Of a stretch of 64,000 bases of DNA, positions 43,654-52,282 are shown in pieces. Source of the stretch: Rubrivivax sp. Lineage in GTDB: Bacteria > Pseudomonadota > Gammaproteobacteria > Burkholderiales > Burkholderiaceae_C. Where the stretch lies: the NCBI GenBank assembly GCA_026125665.1, contig JAHCKS010000003.1, forward strand, positions 86,331 to 150,330. Direction: 5' to 3'. The notes below the pieces were generated by a model. That model ran no database searches, was not told the origin of the DNA, and worked only from the letters and a program-made list of their open reading frames with translations. Made by a program: the position numbers and the translations under genes. How positions within the stretch are numbered: the first letter of the stretch is position 1; every line of letters begins with the position of its first letter.

Positions 43654-44628
43654 CTACTCGGGAACGATGCCCGCGATGGCGGCACGCCGGGCCCATGCGG
43701 CCTTGTCGCGGGCCAGGTAGGCCTCGAACTCGGCACCGGTGACGATGGGCATCGGCGTGCAGCACTGCTCGAGGCGCTTTTGCATCTCCGGCGTGGCGGC
43801 GGCGCGCTTGACGGCTTCGGCCAGGCGCCTGACCACGTCGTCGGGCGTGCCGGCGGGCGCGAAGAGGCCCGTCCAGGCAAACACGTCGATGTCGGCCATG
43901 CCGATCTCGGCCATGGTCGGCACATCGGGGAACAGGGCCACCCGCTGCGGCGCTGTGGTGGCCAGCGCCTTCAGGCGGCCACTCTGGAGCAGCGGTATGC
44001 CGGCCACCATGTCGACGAACATGAACGTCAGCTGCCCGCCGACCAGGTCGGTCATCGCGGGCGGGCTGCTCTTGTATGGCACGCCGACGACGGGAACGCC
44101 GATGCGCTTGACGAAGTCGGCCCCGGCCATCTGGGCCACCGCCGCGCCCCAGCCGTAGGAGGCACCGGCCTGGTTGGCCTTGAGCCAGGCGATCAGCTCG
44201 GGCACGGTGTTGACCGGCAGCTCCTTGCGCACGGCGAGGAAGTAGAACGCCGTGGTCAGCGAGCTGACCGGCCGGAAGTCCTTCACCGGGTCGTAGGGCA
44301 GCTTCTTGAACAGCAGCGGGTTCAGCGAGTGGGTGGTGGTGGCCGTGAACAGCAGCGTCTTGCCGTCGGGGGCCGAGCGCGCCACCTCCGCCGCGGCCAG
44401 GGAGCCGCTGGCGCCGGGCTTGCTTTCGATGACGAAGGTCTGGTTCAGGTCGCGCGCAAGAATTTCGAACAGCGCGCGCGCGATCGTGTCGGTGCCGCTG
44501 CCCGGGCCGAACGGCAGCACGACCCGGGTGGCGGCCGGCTGCGCCAGCGCGCCCGGGGCGGCAAGCGCGACGAGGCAGGTGAACGCAATGAGGCGCGCCC
44601 TGTGCGCTGCTCGAAGGAGGGTGTTCAT
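43654..44628 (-). CDS. Bug/TctC-family substrate-binding protein
   Basis: A 324-residue periplasmic receptor with signal MNTLLRAAHRARLIAFTCLV ending near ALAQ, and mature start RVVLPFGPGSGTDTIARAL. GASGSLAAAEVARSAPDGKTLL is a family landmark. It follows the ACAD and CaiB genes on the minus strand across an 87-bp gap containing an 8-bp repeat array. No TctAB genes are near. Confidence 0.9.
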   Translation of the reverse strand: MNTLLRAAHRARLIAFTCLVALAAPGALAQPAATRVVLPFGPGSGTDTIARALFEILARDLNQTFVIESKPGASGSLAAAEVARSAPDGKTLLFTATTTHSLNPLLFKKLPYDPVKDFRPVSSLTTAFYFLAVRKELPVNTVPELIAWLKANQAGASYGWGAAVAQMAGADFVKRIGVPVVGVPYKSSPPAMTDLVGGQLTFMFVDMVAGIPLLQSGRLKALATTAPQRVALFPDVPTMAEIGMADIDVFAWTGLFAPAGTPDDVVRRLAEAVKRAAATPEMQKRLEQCCTPMPIVTGAEFEAYLARDKAAWARRAAIAGIVPE

Positions 44629-44652
44629 GGAGTGGATGCCTGTTGCTGCGGT

Positions 44653-44708
44653 GTTCGGGGTCTCGGGGTCTCGGGGTCTCGGGGTCTCGGGGTATCGGGG
44701 TATCGGGG
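44653..44708. repeat. Octamer tandem array (TCTCGGGG/TATCGGGG, seven units)
   Basis: One GTTCGGGG, four TCTCGGGG and two TATCGGGG units run without gaps in the gap between the ACAD stop (44716) and the Bug ATG (44628). The array starts 25 bp upstream of the Bug ATG in the direction of transcription. Copy number can change by slippage and would alter the spacing or structure of the leader. Confidence 0.9.
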
Positions 44709-44715
44709 TGGGCGG

Positions 44716-45882
44716 TCAATACGACTTGGGCAGCCCCAGCACCTTCTCGGCGATGAAGCACAGCACCAGCTCGCGCGAGACCGGGGCGATGCGCGGCAGC
44801 ATCGACTCGCGGAAGTAGCGCTCGACGTGGAAGTCCTTCGCGTAGCCCATGCCGCCGTGCGTGAGCACCGCGGTCTCGCAGGCGCGGAACGCGGCCTCGC
44901 CGGCGAAGTACTTGGCGGCGTCGGCCTCGGCCCCGCAGGGCCGGTTGCTGTCGTACAGCCAGGCCGCCTTGGTGTACAGCAGCGTGGCCGCCTCGAGGTC
45001 GATCCAGGCCTTGGACAGCGGGTGCTGGATGCCCTGGTTCTGGCCGATCGGCCGCTCGAAGACGATGCGCTCCTTGGCGTACTCGGCCGCGGTCTTCAGC
45101 GCCACCTTGCCCAGGCCGACGGCGGCCGCGGCGCCGAACACGCGCTCGGGGTTCATGCCGTGCAGGATGTATTCGAAGCCGCGGCCTTCCTCGCCGACGC
45201 GGTTCTCGACCGGGATCTCCAGGCCGTCGATGAAGAGCTGGTTGGAGTCCACCGCCTTGCGCCCCATCTTCTCGATCTCGCGCACCTCGACCTTGCTGCG
45301 GTCGAGGTCGGTGTAGAACAGGCTCAAGCCCTCGGTCTTGCGCTTGACCTGCTCGGCCGGGGTGGTGCGCGCCAGCAGCAGGATCTTGTTGGCGACCTGC
45401 GCCGTCGAGATCCAGATCTTCTGGCCATGCACGACGTAGCGGTCGCCCTGGCGCACCGCGCGCGTCTTCAGCTTGAGCGTGTTGAGGCCGGTGTTCGGCT
45501 CGGTGACGCCGAAGCAGGCCTTGTGCTCGCCGCGGATCAGCGGCGGCAGCCACTGCCCCTTCTGCTCCTCGCTGCCGAACACCACCACCGGGTTCAAGCC
45601 GAAGATGTTCATGTGGATCGACGAGCAGCCCGAGAGCCCCGCGCCCGAGGCGCTCACCGTCTCGAGCATGATCGCCGCCTCGGTGATGCCCAGGCCCGCG
45701 CCGCCGTACTGCTGGGGCATGGCCACGCCGAGCCAGCCCGCCTTGGCGATGGCGGCGTGGAACTCGTGTGGGAAGCCGCCCTCGGAGTCGCGGCGCAGCC
45801 AGTAGGTCTTGTCGAAGGGCCTGCAGATCGCCGCCACCGCCTCGCGGATGGCGCGCTGGTCGTCGCTGAGGTCGAAATTCAT
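44716..45882 (-). CDS. Acyl-CoA dehydrogenase, IVD-type base
   Basis: A 388-residue ACAD. ACFGVTEPNTGLNTLKLKT and WISTAQVANK are the flavin/substrate motifs. RIAPVSRELVL replaces the usual YEGTSEIQ, and NPERVFG gives the G-helix Glu. It closely resembles in type the dehydrogenase at 28043. It follows the CoA-transferase gene by 27 bp, suggesting that it dehydrogenates the CoA ester made by that enzyme. Confidence 0.92.
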   Translation of the reverse strand: MNFDLSDDQRAIREAVAAICRPFDKTYWLRRDSEGGFPHEFHAAIAKAGWLGVAMPQQYGGAGLGITEAAIMLETVSASGAGLSGCSSIHMNIFGLNPVVVFGSEEQKGQWLPPLIRGEHKACFGVTEPNTGLNTLKLKTRAVRQGDRYVVHGQKIWISTAQVANKILLLARTTPAEQVKRKTEGLSLFYTDLDRSKVEVREIEKMGRKAVDSNQLFIDGLEIPVENRVGEEGRGFEYILHGMNPERVFGAAAAVGLGKVALKTAAEYAKERIVFERPIGQNQGIQHPLSKAWIDLEAATLLYTKAAWLYDSNRPCGAEADAAKYFAGEAAFRACETAVLTHGGMGYAKDFHVERYFRESMLPRIAPVSRELVLCFIAEKVLGLPKSY

Positions 45883-45909
45883 CGCGGGGACTCCGGGGGA
45901 GAGGGAGGG

Positions 45910-47148
45910 TCAGGGGAGCGGCGTCGGCGCCGCGGCGAGCACGACGCCGCGCTCGAGCAGCCGCGTGATGGCCGCGGCATCGAGGCCGGCCTCGCGCAGC
46001 ACCTCGACGCTGTGCTCGCCCAGCAGCGGCGGCGGGCGCCGCTGCGGCGTGCGCCGGCCGTCGAAGCGCAGCGGCTGCGCGACGCCGCGCAGGGCGCCGA
46101 AGTGCGGATCGTCGTAGTGCGTGAGCATGCCCGAGGCCGCGCTGTGCGGATGCGCGGCGAACTCGCCGAGCGTGTGCACCGGCGAGACCGGGATGCCGGC
46201 ATCGTCGAGCACGGTGAACCAGTGGGCGCGCGGCTTGCGGCGCAGCACCGCCTGCACGATCGCCTCGACCTCGCCGCGCTGCGCGACGCGCTGCGCGGTG
46301 GTCGCGAAACGCGCCGGATCGGGCAGCTCGCCGAGCCCGGCGACGGCGCAGAAGCGCTGCCACAGCGCGTCGTTGGCCACACCGATGATGATCGGCTTGT
46401 CGGCCGTCTCGAAGATGCCGTAGGGGCACAGCGCGCTGTGGCCGACGCCGGCCTTGACCGGCTCGGTCGAGGTCTCCCAGTAGGTCTGCAGGAAGTTGCC
46501 GAGAAAGCCCGCGGCGGTGTCGAACAGCGAGGCCTCGACGCTGCAGCCGGTGCCGCTGCGCTCGCGCGCCTGCAGCGCGGCGAGGATGCCGATGAGCGCA
46601 TGCAGCCCGGTGCCCTGGTCGACCGGCGAGAACGGGCTGCGCATCGGCGGGCTGCCGGGGTCGCCGGTGATCTCGAGCATGCCGCTGAAGGCCTGCAGGA
46701 TGACGTCGTAGCCCTTGCCGTGGGCCAGCGGGCCGACGCTGCCGAAGCCGCTGATGCTGCAGTACACCAGCCGCGGCTCGAGCGCGCGCAGCGTGGCCGC
46801 ATCGATGCCGAGCTTGGCGGCCACGCCGGGCGCGAAGCTTTCGACGACGACGTCGGCGCGCCGCGCCAGGCGCAGGACGACGTCGCGGCCTTCGGGCGAC
46901 TTCATGTCCAGCGCGATGCTGCGCTTGTTGCGGTTGACGCTGAGGAAGCCCGAAGACGTGCGCCGGCCCTCGGGTGAACGCCGCAGCACCGGCCAGCCGC
47001 GGGTCTCGTCGCCGCCTTCGGGCGCCTCGACCTTGATCACTTCGGCGCCCATGTCGCCGAGGTACTGCGTGCACAACGGCCCGGCGAGCACGCGCGACAG
47101 GTCGAGGACGCGCAGGCCTTCGAGCGGCAGCGGGGAGGGCGCGGTCAT
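45910..47148 (-). CDS. Class III CoA-transferase (CaiB/BaiF family)
   Basis: A 412-residue protein. The N-terminus PLEGLRVLDLSRVLAGPLCTQYLGDMGAEVIKVE is diagnostic. The catalytic Asp is in FSPVDQGTGLHALIGILAAL. It transfers CoA from a donor thioester to a carboxylic acid. First gene of the minus-strand CaiB-ACAD-Bug operon, with an operator copy 49 bp upstream. Confidence 0.92.
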   Translation of the reverse strand: MTAPSPLPLEGLRVLDLSRVLAGPLCTQYLGDMGAEVIKVEAPEGGDETRGWPVLRRSPEGRRTSSGFLSVNRNKRSIALDMKSPEGRDVVLRLARRADVVVESFAPGVAAKLGIDAATLRALEPRLVYCSISGFGSVGPLAHGKGYDVILQAFSGMLEITGDPGSPPMRSPFSPVDQGTGLHALIGILAALQARERSGTGCSVEASLFDTAAGFLGNFLQTYWETSTEPVKAGVGHSALCPYGIFETADKPIIIGVANDALWQRFCAVAGLGELPDPARFATTAQRVAQRGEVEAIVQAVLRRKPRAHWFTVLDDAGIPVSPVHTLGEFAAHPHSAASGMLTHYDDPHFGALRGVAQPLRFDGRRTPQRRPPPLLGEHSVEVLREAGLDAAAITRLLERGVVLAAAPTPLP

Positions 47149-47196
47149 GCGGTCGGGGTCTGGTTCGTCAGGCGGGGCGCGCTCGCGGGCGGCCCG

Positions 47197-47214
47197 CTGC
47201 CGAATGTTTGTTAG
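47197..47214. promoter_or_regulatory. Operator copy 3
   Basis: CTGCCGAATGTTTGTTAG. The right arm GTTTGTTAG is perfect and the left arm matches 5 of 9. It is 49 bp before the CaiB start codon, in a place to control the minus-strand operon. Confidence 0.55.
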
Positions 47215-47308
47215 AAGATGACTGCTGCATCGTAGCCGCTGAGGCGCCCCCCGGCAACCCGCCGCTGCGCAGAGGCGGCGGGGCCGGCACGTGGCATGGC
47301 CGCGCGCC

Positions 47309-47337
47309 TTGACGCACTATCGAGCGTTTGTTAGCGT
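47309..47337 (+). promoter_or_regulatory. Sigma70-like promoter with embedded operator copy 4
   Basis: TTGACG (47309-47314), 17-bp spacer, TAGCGT (47332-47337). The operator CTATCGAGCGTTTGTTAG (47317-47334) fills the spacer and covers the start of the -10 element. The same register is seen at 56551-56579. It would drive the PrpD-to-TRAP operon. Confidence 0.55.
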
Positions 47338-47479
47338 AGCTCGGTCGCCGGGCGAATTCCCGGGCGCGACCACAAGCACGCCATCACCGTCCGGCCATGT
47401 CCCTTCTCGCTGCTGCGTACTGTTCGTGCTCTGCGCGTGCGTCCGGCCTGCGGCGCCGCGACATGCAGACCCCGAGCCG

Positions 47480-48847
47480 ATGACCGAAGCAAAGCATCCA
47501 TCCTCCGCCGGGCTCACGCTGCGCCTGGCCGAGCGCGCCGCGCGGCTGCGCTGGGAGGACCTGCCCGACGACATCGGCCTGCTCGCGCGCCAGTGCGTGC
47601 TCGACTGGGCCGCCGTGACCGTGGCCGGCGCGCGCGAGCCGCTGACGCGCATGCTCGTCGACGAGGTGCGCGAAGAGGCGTCGCGGCCGCAGGCCACCGT
47701 CGTCGGCCACGGCTTCGAGGCCTCGGTGCTGCAGGCGGCGCTGGTCAACGGCGCGGCCTCGCACGCGCTCGACTACGACGACGTCAATATCGCCTTCACC
47801 GGTCATCCGACGGTGGCCGTCGTCGGCGCGCTGCTGGCGCTGGCGCAAGCGCGCGGTGCGAGCGGGCGGCAGTTCGTGGCGGCGTTCGTCGCCGGCTGCG
47901 AGACGATCTGCCGCATCGGCCTCTTGGTCGCTCCCGGGCACTACGAGCGCGGCTTCCATTCGACCGCCACCATCGGCACCTTCGGCGCGGCCACCGCGTG
48001 CGCGCACCTGCTCGGCGCCGACGCGGCGACGCTGGCCACCGCGCTCGGCATCGCCGGCACGCAGGCGGCCGGGCTGAAGTCGCAGTTCGGCACGATGTGC
48101 AAGCCGTTGCACGCCGGCAAGGCGTGCGCCAACGGGCTGCTGGCCGCGCGCCTGGCGCAGCGCGGCTTCACGGCGCGCACCGACGTGCTCGAATGCGCGC
48201 AGGGTTTCGCCGCCACGCAGAGCGACGACTTCCACCCCGAGGCCGCGCTTGCCGAGCCGCCCGGCGGCTATCACCTGCGCGGCAATCTGTTCAAGTACCA
48301 CGCCGCGTGCTACGGCACGCACGCCGCCATCGAGGCCGCGCGCCGCCTGCGCCGCGCGCACCGCCTCGACGACGACGCCATCCGCGGCGTCACCGTGCGC
48401 GTCGATCCGGCCAGCGACAAGGTGTGCAACATCGGCGATCCGCGCACCGGGCTGGAGTCGAAATTCAGCCTGCGGCAGACGGTGGCGATGGCGCTGGCCG
48501 GTGTCGATACCGCCGGGCTCGAGTCCTACAGCGATGCCAACGCCGTCGCCCCGCGGCTGGTCGCCCTGCGCGAGAAGATCCGCATCGACCTCGCCGGCGG
48601 GCGCGGCTTCTCGATTACCGAATCGGAAGTCGAGGTCGAGATCGCGGGCGGCGCGCGACACCTGCAACGCCACGACGCCGGCGTGCCGGCGTCCGACCTG
48701 CGCGAGCAGGGCCGGCTGCTGGAGGCCAAGTTCACGAGCCTTGCGTCGCCGGCGCTCGGCGCCGCGCGCGCGCGCGAGGTGCTCGAACGCGTGCAGCGCC
48801 TCGACGGGTTGCGCGACGTCGGCGAATTCGCCCGGCTGCTCGGCTGA
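47480..48847 (+). CDS. MmgE/PrpD family protein (2-methylcitrate dehydratase-like)
   Basis: A 455-residue protein. LARQCVLDWAAVTVAGAREP, GAASHALDYDDVN and GTMCKPLHAGKACANGLLAARLA are family marks of the iron-free dehydratases/isomerases acting on methylcitrate, cis-aconitate or related tricarboxylates. The ATG at 47480 matches the family N-terminus; the longer upstream frame is in the regulatory region. First gene of the operon, suggesting a di- or tricarboxylic acid substrate. Confidence 0.9.
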   Translation: MTEAKHPSSAGLTLRLAERAARLRWEDLPDDIGLLARQCVLDWAAVTVAGAREPLTRMLVDEVREEASRPQATVVGHGFEASVLQAALVNGAASHALDYDDVNIAFTGHPTVAVVGALLALAQARGASGRQFVAAFVAGCETICRIGLLVAPGHYERGFHSTATIGTFGAATACAHLLGADAATLATALGIAGTQAAGLKSQFGTMCKPLHAGKACANGLLAARLAQRGFTARTDVLECAQGFAATQSDDFHPEAALAEPPGGYHLRGNLFKYHAACYGTHAAIEAARRLRRAHRLDDDAIRGVTVRVDPASDKVCNIGDPRTGLESKFSLRQTVAMALAGVDTAGLESYSDANAVAPRLVALREKIRIDLAGGRGFSITESEVEVEIAGGARHLQRHDAGVPASDLREQGRLLEAKFTSLASPALGAARAREVLERVQRLDGLRDVGEFARLLG

Positions 48848-48895
48848 CGGCCGCGCGCGTCACGTCCTTCACCGCACCCTTCGAGAGTCCCTGCG

Positions 48896-49387
48896 ATGCC
48901 ACCCGAGTTCGTGCAGCGCGCCGTCGCGCGCCCCAAGTGCCGCTACTACGAGGACTTCGAGCCCGGTCGCGAGTTCGTGCACCACTGGGGCCGCACGATC
49001 AACGAGGGCGACAACTCGCTGTTCACGACGCTGACGATGTACTTCAACCCGCTGTGCTTCAACGCCGAGTTCGCCAAGGCGCACGGGCATGCCGGCGTCG
49101 TCGTCAACCCGTTCCTGGTGTTCACCACCGTGTTCGGGCTGTCGGTGCAGGACCTCTCCGAAAGCGGCGGTGCCTTCCTCGGCGTCGAGGGGCTGGAGTT
49201 CGGCGTGCCCGTCTACCCCGGCGACACGCTCGAGGCGCGCAGCACGGTGGTCGACCGGCGCCCGTCGTCGACGCACGCCGGCATGGGCATCGCCACCTGG
49301 CACACGCGCGGCTTCAACCAGCGCGGCGAAAAGGTCGTCGACTTCAAGCGCACCAACATGATCGCGCGGCGGGAGCACCAGTCATGA
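48896..49387 (+). CDS. MaoC-like hot-dog protein, non-canonical active site
   Basis: A 163-residue single hot-dog protein. The start YYEDFEPGREFVHHWGRTINEGDNSLFTTLT resembles the N-terminal region of mesaconyl-CoA-hydratase-like proteins. The usual N-P-I-H is NPLCFN here, so the catalytic His is not at its normal place. It overlaps the ACAD by ATGA and lies two genes before a second MaoC protein, so a two-subunit hydratase is possible. Confidence 0.85.
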   Translation: MPPEFVQRAVARPKCRYYEDFEPGREFVHHWGRTINEGDNSLFTTLTMYFNPLCFNAEFAKAHGHAGVVVNPFLVFTTVFGLSVQDLSESGGAFLGVEGLEFGVPVYPGDTLEARSTVVDRRPSSTHAGMGIATWHTRGFNQRGEKVVDFKRTNMIARREHQS

Positions 49388-50550
49388 CCTACCTGACCGA
49401 GGAGCGCCGCCTGATCCAGGACACGGCGCGCAAGTTCGCGATGAAGGAGGTGCTGCCGGTCGCCAACGAGCTCGACCCGGTGCAGGGCGACATGCCGATG
49501 GCGCTGCGCGACAAGCTCGCCGGGATGGGCTACTTCGGCATCATGATCCCCGAGGAATTCGGCGGCATGGGGCTCGGCTGCTTCGAGTACTGCCTGGTCA
49601 CCGAGGAGCTGGCGCGCTGCTGGATGAGCGTGGCCAGCCTGATCGCGCGCGGCAACGGCCTGATCGGCTCGAGCCGCAACATGAACGCGGCGCAGCGCGA
49701 GCAGTGGCTGCGGCGCATGGCGCGCGGCGAGTTCCTGGGCGCGTTCTCGCTGTCGGAGCCGAATGCCGGCTCCGACGTCGCCAACATCACCTGCCGCGCG
49801 CGCCGCGACGGCGAGCACTGGGTGCTCAACGGCTCGAAGTACTGGTGCACCTTCGCCGACGGGGCCGACTTCATCATGGTGCTGGTGCGCACGGGCGAGA
49901 CGATCGACCCGGCGCGCAAGCACCTGGGCATCAGCGCCTTCCTGATCGAGAAGCCGCGCGGCCAGCTGCCGCCGGGCGTGCGCGGCAACCCGATCCCGAA
50001 GATCGGCTACTTCGGCTGGCGCACCTACGAACTCGCCTTCGACGACTGCCGCGTGCCGGCTTCCTGCATGGTCGGCGAAGAGGGCAAGGCCTTCTACATG
50101 GTCTCGCAGGGCCTGGAGAAGGCGCGCGCGCACACGGCGGCGCGTGCCATCGGGCTGGCCCGCGGCGCTCTGGAGGACGCCATCGCGTACGCCAAGCAGC
50201 GCGAGCAGTTCGGCCGGCCGATCGGCGAGTTCCAGGCGATCCGCTTCAAGATCGCGCAGATGGCCACCGAGATCGAGGCGGCGCGCCAGCTGATGTACTT
50301 CGTCTGCGACGCCATCGACTGCGGGCGCCGCTGCGACCAGGAGGCGGCGATGTGCAAGCTCTTCGCCAGCGAGATGGCCGAGCGCGTCACCAGCGAGGCG
50401 CTGCAGATCCACGGCGGCGCCGGCTACACCAAGCTGTACGCGGTGGAGCGCCACTGGCGCGACGCGCGGCTGACCAAGATCTTCGAGGGCACCTCGGAGA
50501 TCCAGCAGCGCATCATCTCCGACCACCTGCTAGGCAGGAGCGAGGCATGA
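49384..50550 (+). CDS. Acyl-CoA dehydrogenase, classical SCAD/MCAD-type base
   Basis: A 388-residue ACAD with GAFSLSEPNAGSDVANI, WCTFADGADF and RDARLTKIFEGTSEIQQRII; the last keeps the canonical catalytic Glu. It is the only one of the five ACADs here with this classical motif. Four-base overlaps with both MaoC neighbours imply tight co-expression, dehydrogenation then hydration of the same acyl-CoA. Confidence 0.94.
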   Translation: MTYLTEERRLIQDTARKFAMKEVLPVANELDPVQGDMPMALRDKLAGMGYFGIMIPEEFGGMGLGCFEYCLVTEELARCWMSVASLIARGNGLIGSSRNMNAAQREQWLRRMARGEFLGAFSLSEPNAGSDVANITCRARRDGEHWVLNGSKYWCTFADGADFIMVLVRTGETIDPARKHLGISAFLIEKPRGQLPPGVRGNPIPKIGYFGWRTYELAFDDCRVPASCMVGEEGKAFYMVSQGLEKARAHTAARAIGLARGALEDAIAYAKQREQFGRPIGEFQAIRFKIAQMATEIEAARQLMYFVCDAIDCGRRCDQEAAMCKLFASEMAERVTSEALQIHGGAGYTKLYAVERHWRDARLTKIFEGTSEIQQRIISDHLLGRSEA

Positions 50551-51026
50551 AGATCAGCGAGCGCACCGGGCGCGACAACTACTTCGAGGACTTCGCCGTC
50601 GGCGCGGTCTACCGCCACGCGCGCGGCAAGACGGTCGAGGCGATCGAGAACGTCATCCTCACCAACCTGGTGATGAACACCGCCGAGGGCCACTTCAACG
50701 AGGAGGCAATGCGCGCCACGCCGTTTGGGCACCGCATCACCTTCGGCGGCATCACCGCCTCGCTCGTCATCGGGCTGGCGAGCCAGGACACGGCCGAGAA
50801 CAGCCTCGCCGAGCTGGGTCTGGACAAGATCCGCTTCAAGGCGCCGGTGCTGCACGGTGACACGCTCACCGCCTACACCGAGGTGCTGTCGGTGGCCGAC
50901 GCCGGGCGCGCCGACGCCGGCGTCGTGCGCTTCAAGCACTGGGGCGTGAACCAGTCCGACAAGGTCGTCTTCGAAGGCGAGCGCACGGTGCTCGTCAAGC
51001 GCCGCAGCCATTGGGGCGACCGCTAG
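50547..51026 (+). CDS. MaoC-family dehydratase (mesaconyl-CoA hydratase-like)
   Basis: A 159-residue hot-dog protein. YFEDFAVGAVYRHARGKTVE, LVMNTAEGHFNEEAM and FGGITASLVIGLASQDTAENSLAELGLDKIRF resemble single-domain Mch-like hydratases, which hydrate mesaconyl-CoA or similar branched unsaturated dicarboxylyl-CoA. The His in EGHFN is kept. It is next to CaiB, ACAD and CitE-like genes, which supports that class of substrate. Confidence 0.88.
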   Translation: MKISERTGRDNYFEDFAVGAVYRHARGKTVEAIENVILTNLVMNTAEGHFNEEAMRATPFGHRITFGGITASLVIGLASQDTAENSLAELGLDKIRFKAPVLHGDTLTAYTEVLSVADAGRADAGVVRFKHWGVNQSDKVVFEGERTVLVKRRSHWGDR

Positions 51027-51040
51027 GTCGGGACGACGCG

Positions 51041-52264
51041 ATGAGCGGCATCTCCCCCGGCGCGCTCGAAGGGCTGAAGGTCCTCGACCTGACGCAGATG
51101 CTCGCCGGCCCGTACTGCACCCAGCTGCTCGCCGACCAGGGCGCCGAGGTGGTGAAGATCGAGCCGCCCGAAGGCGACATGACGCGCGCGATGGGCCCGT
51201 TCCGCGCCGACGACGGCCGGCGCCTGTGGGGGGGCTACTTCCAGAGCATCAACCGCAACAAGAAGAGCCTGTGCATCGACCTCAAGCAGCCGCAGGCGAA
51301 AGCCATCTTCCTGCGCTTGGTCGAGGGTGCCGACGTGGTGGTCGAGAACATGCGCGTCGGCGCGATGGACCGCCTCGGGCTCGGCTACGAGACATTGGCC
51401 GAGCGCAATCCGCGGCTCGTCTACGCCGCGCTGCGCGGCTTCGGCGATCCGCGCGGCGGCGCCACGCCGTATCAGGAATGGCCCGCTTTCGACGTCGTTG
51501 CGCAGGCGATGGGCGGCATCATGGCCATCACCGGGCCGGACGCGCACACGCCGCTGAAGGTGGGGCCGGGCGTCGGCGACCTGGTGCCGGCGGTGCACAT
51601 GGCCTTCGGCATCATGGCCGGCATCTACCGCGCGCAGAAGACCGGGCGCGGGCAGTTCGTCGACGTGCCGATGGTCGATGCCGTGCTGTCGCTGTGCGAG
51701 CGCATGGTCTACCAGCACTCCTACGAGGGCAAGGTGCCGGGGCCCGAAGGCAACCGCCATCCGATCCTGTGCCCCTTCGGCATGTTCGCCTGCAAGGACG
51801 GCTGGGTGACCATCGCCTGCCCGACCGACGCGTTCTGGAAGCAGCTGTGCGAGCTGATCGGCCGCCCCGAGCTCGGCACCGACCCGGCCTTCCGCGGCAA
51901 CGACGGCCGCCAGCGCCAGCACGACCGCGTCGACGAGGCGATCCATGCCTTCACGCGGCCGCGCACCAAGCGCGAGCTAACCGAGGCGCTCGGCGGGCGC
52001 ATCCCCTTCGGCCCGGTCTACGACGTGCGCGACGTCTACGCCGACCCGCACTTCGCCGCGCACGACATGCTGCCCGCGGTCGAGCAGCCGGGCAGCGCGA
52101 CGCCGGTGCAGATCGCCGGCATCGCCGTGCGCATGACCGGCACGCCGGGCGCGGTGCGGCGGCGCGCGCCGCTGCTCGGCGAGGACACCGATGACGTGCT
52201 CGCCGGCTTCGGCGCGGCGGCCGACGAAGTGCGCCGCTGGCGCGATGCCGGCCTGGTGAAGTGA
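51041..52264 (+). CDS. Class III CoA-transferase (CaiB/BaiF family)
   Basis: A 407-residue protein with N-terminus LEGLKVLDLTQMLAGPYCTQLLADQGAEVVKIE and catalytic Asp in VGDLVPAVHMAFGIMAGI. In this operon it probably activates the TRAP-imported acid using succinyl-CoA or acetyl-CoA as donor (inference). ATG 51041 is chosen over a weak upstream TTG. Confidence 0.92.
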   Translation: MSGISPGALEGLKVLDLTQMLAGPYCTQLLADQGAEVVKIEPPEGDMTRAMGPFRADDGRRLWGGYFQSINRNKKSLCIDLKQPQAKAIFLRLVEGADVVVENMRVGAMDRLGLGYETLAERNPRLVYAALRGFGDPRGGATPYQEWPAFDVVAQAMGGIMAITGPDAHTPLKVGPGVGDLVPAVHMAFGIMAGIYRAQKTGRGQFVDVPMVDAVLSLCERMVYQHSYEGKVPGPEGNRHPILCPFGMFACKDGWVTIACPTDAFWKQLCELIGRPELGTDPAFRGNDGRQRQHDRVDEAIHAFTRPRTKRELTEALGGRIPFGPVYDVRDVYADPHFAAHDMLPAVEQPGSATPVQIAGIAVRMTGTPGAVRRRAPLLGEDTDDVLAGFGAAADEVRRWRDAGLVK

Positions 52265-52282
52265 AAGCGGAGGACAACGCCG

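Larger units (their letters stand above)
47149..47479. other. 331-bp divergent regulatory region
   Basis: Between the CaiB gene (minus) and the PrpD-like gene (plus) lie two operator copies (47197-47214 and 47317-47334) and a sigma70-like promoter for the plus strand. No small gene is supported, although an open frame extends upstream of the PrpD-like start. Confidence 0.6.

Noticed and set aside
44653-44708. Octamer array as a CRISPR-like structure
   Set aside because: Units are contiguous with no spacers and there are no cas genes; it is a simple tandem repeat.
42803-47074. Very long open frames on both strands (about 1400 codons) over the CaiB, ACAD, Bug and crotonase genes
   Set aside because: They are antisense or out of frame to well-recognised genes, have low-complexity Arg/Ala/Gly/His translations and arise from high GC at codon position 3.
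47437-49383. Open frame continuing upstream of the ACAD at 49384 through the PrpD and MaoC genes
   Set aside because: No stop codons because of GC bias; the ACAD family N-terminus begins at the ATG at 49384 overlapping the MaoC stop.
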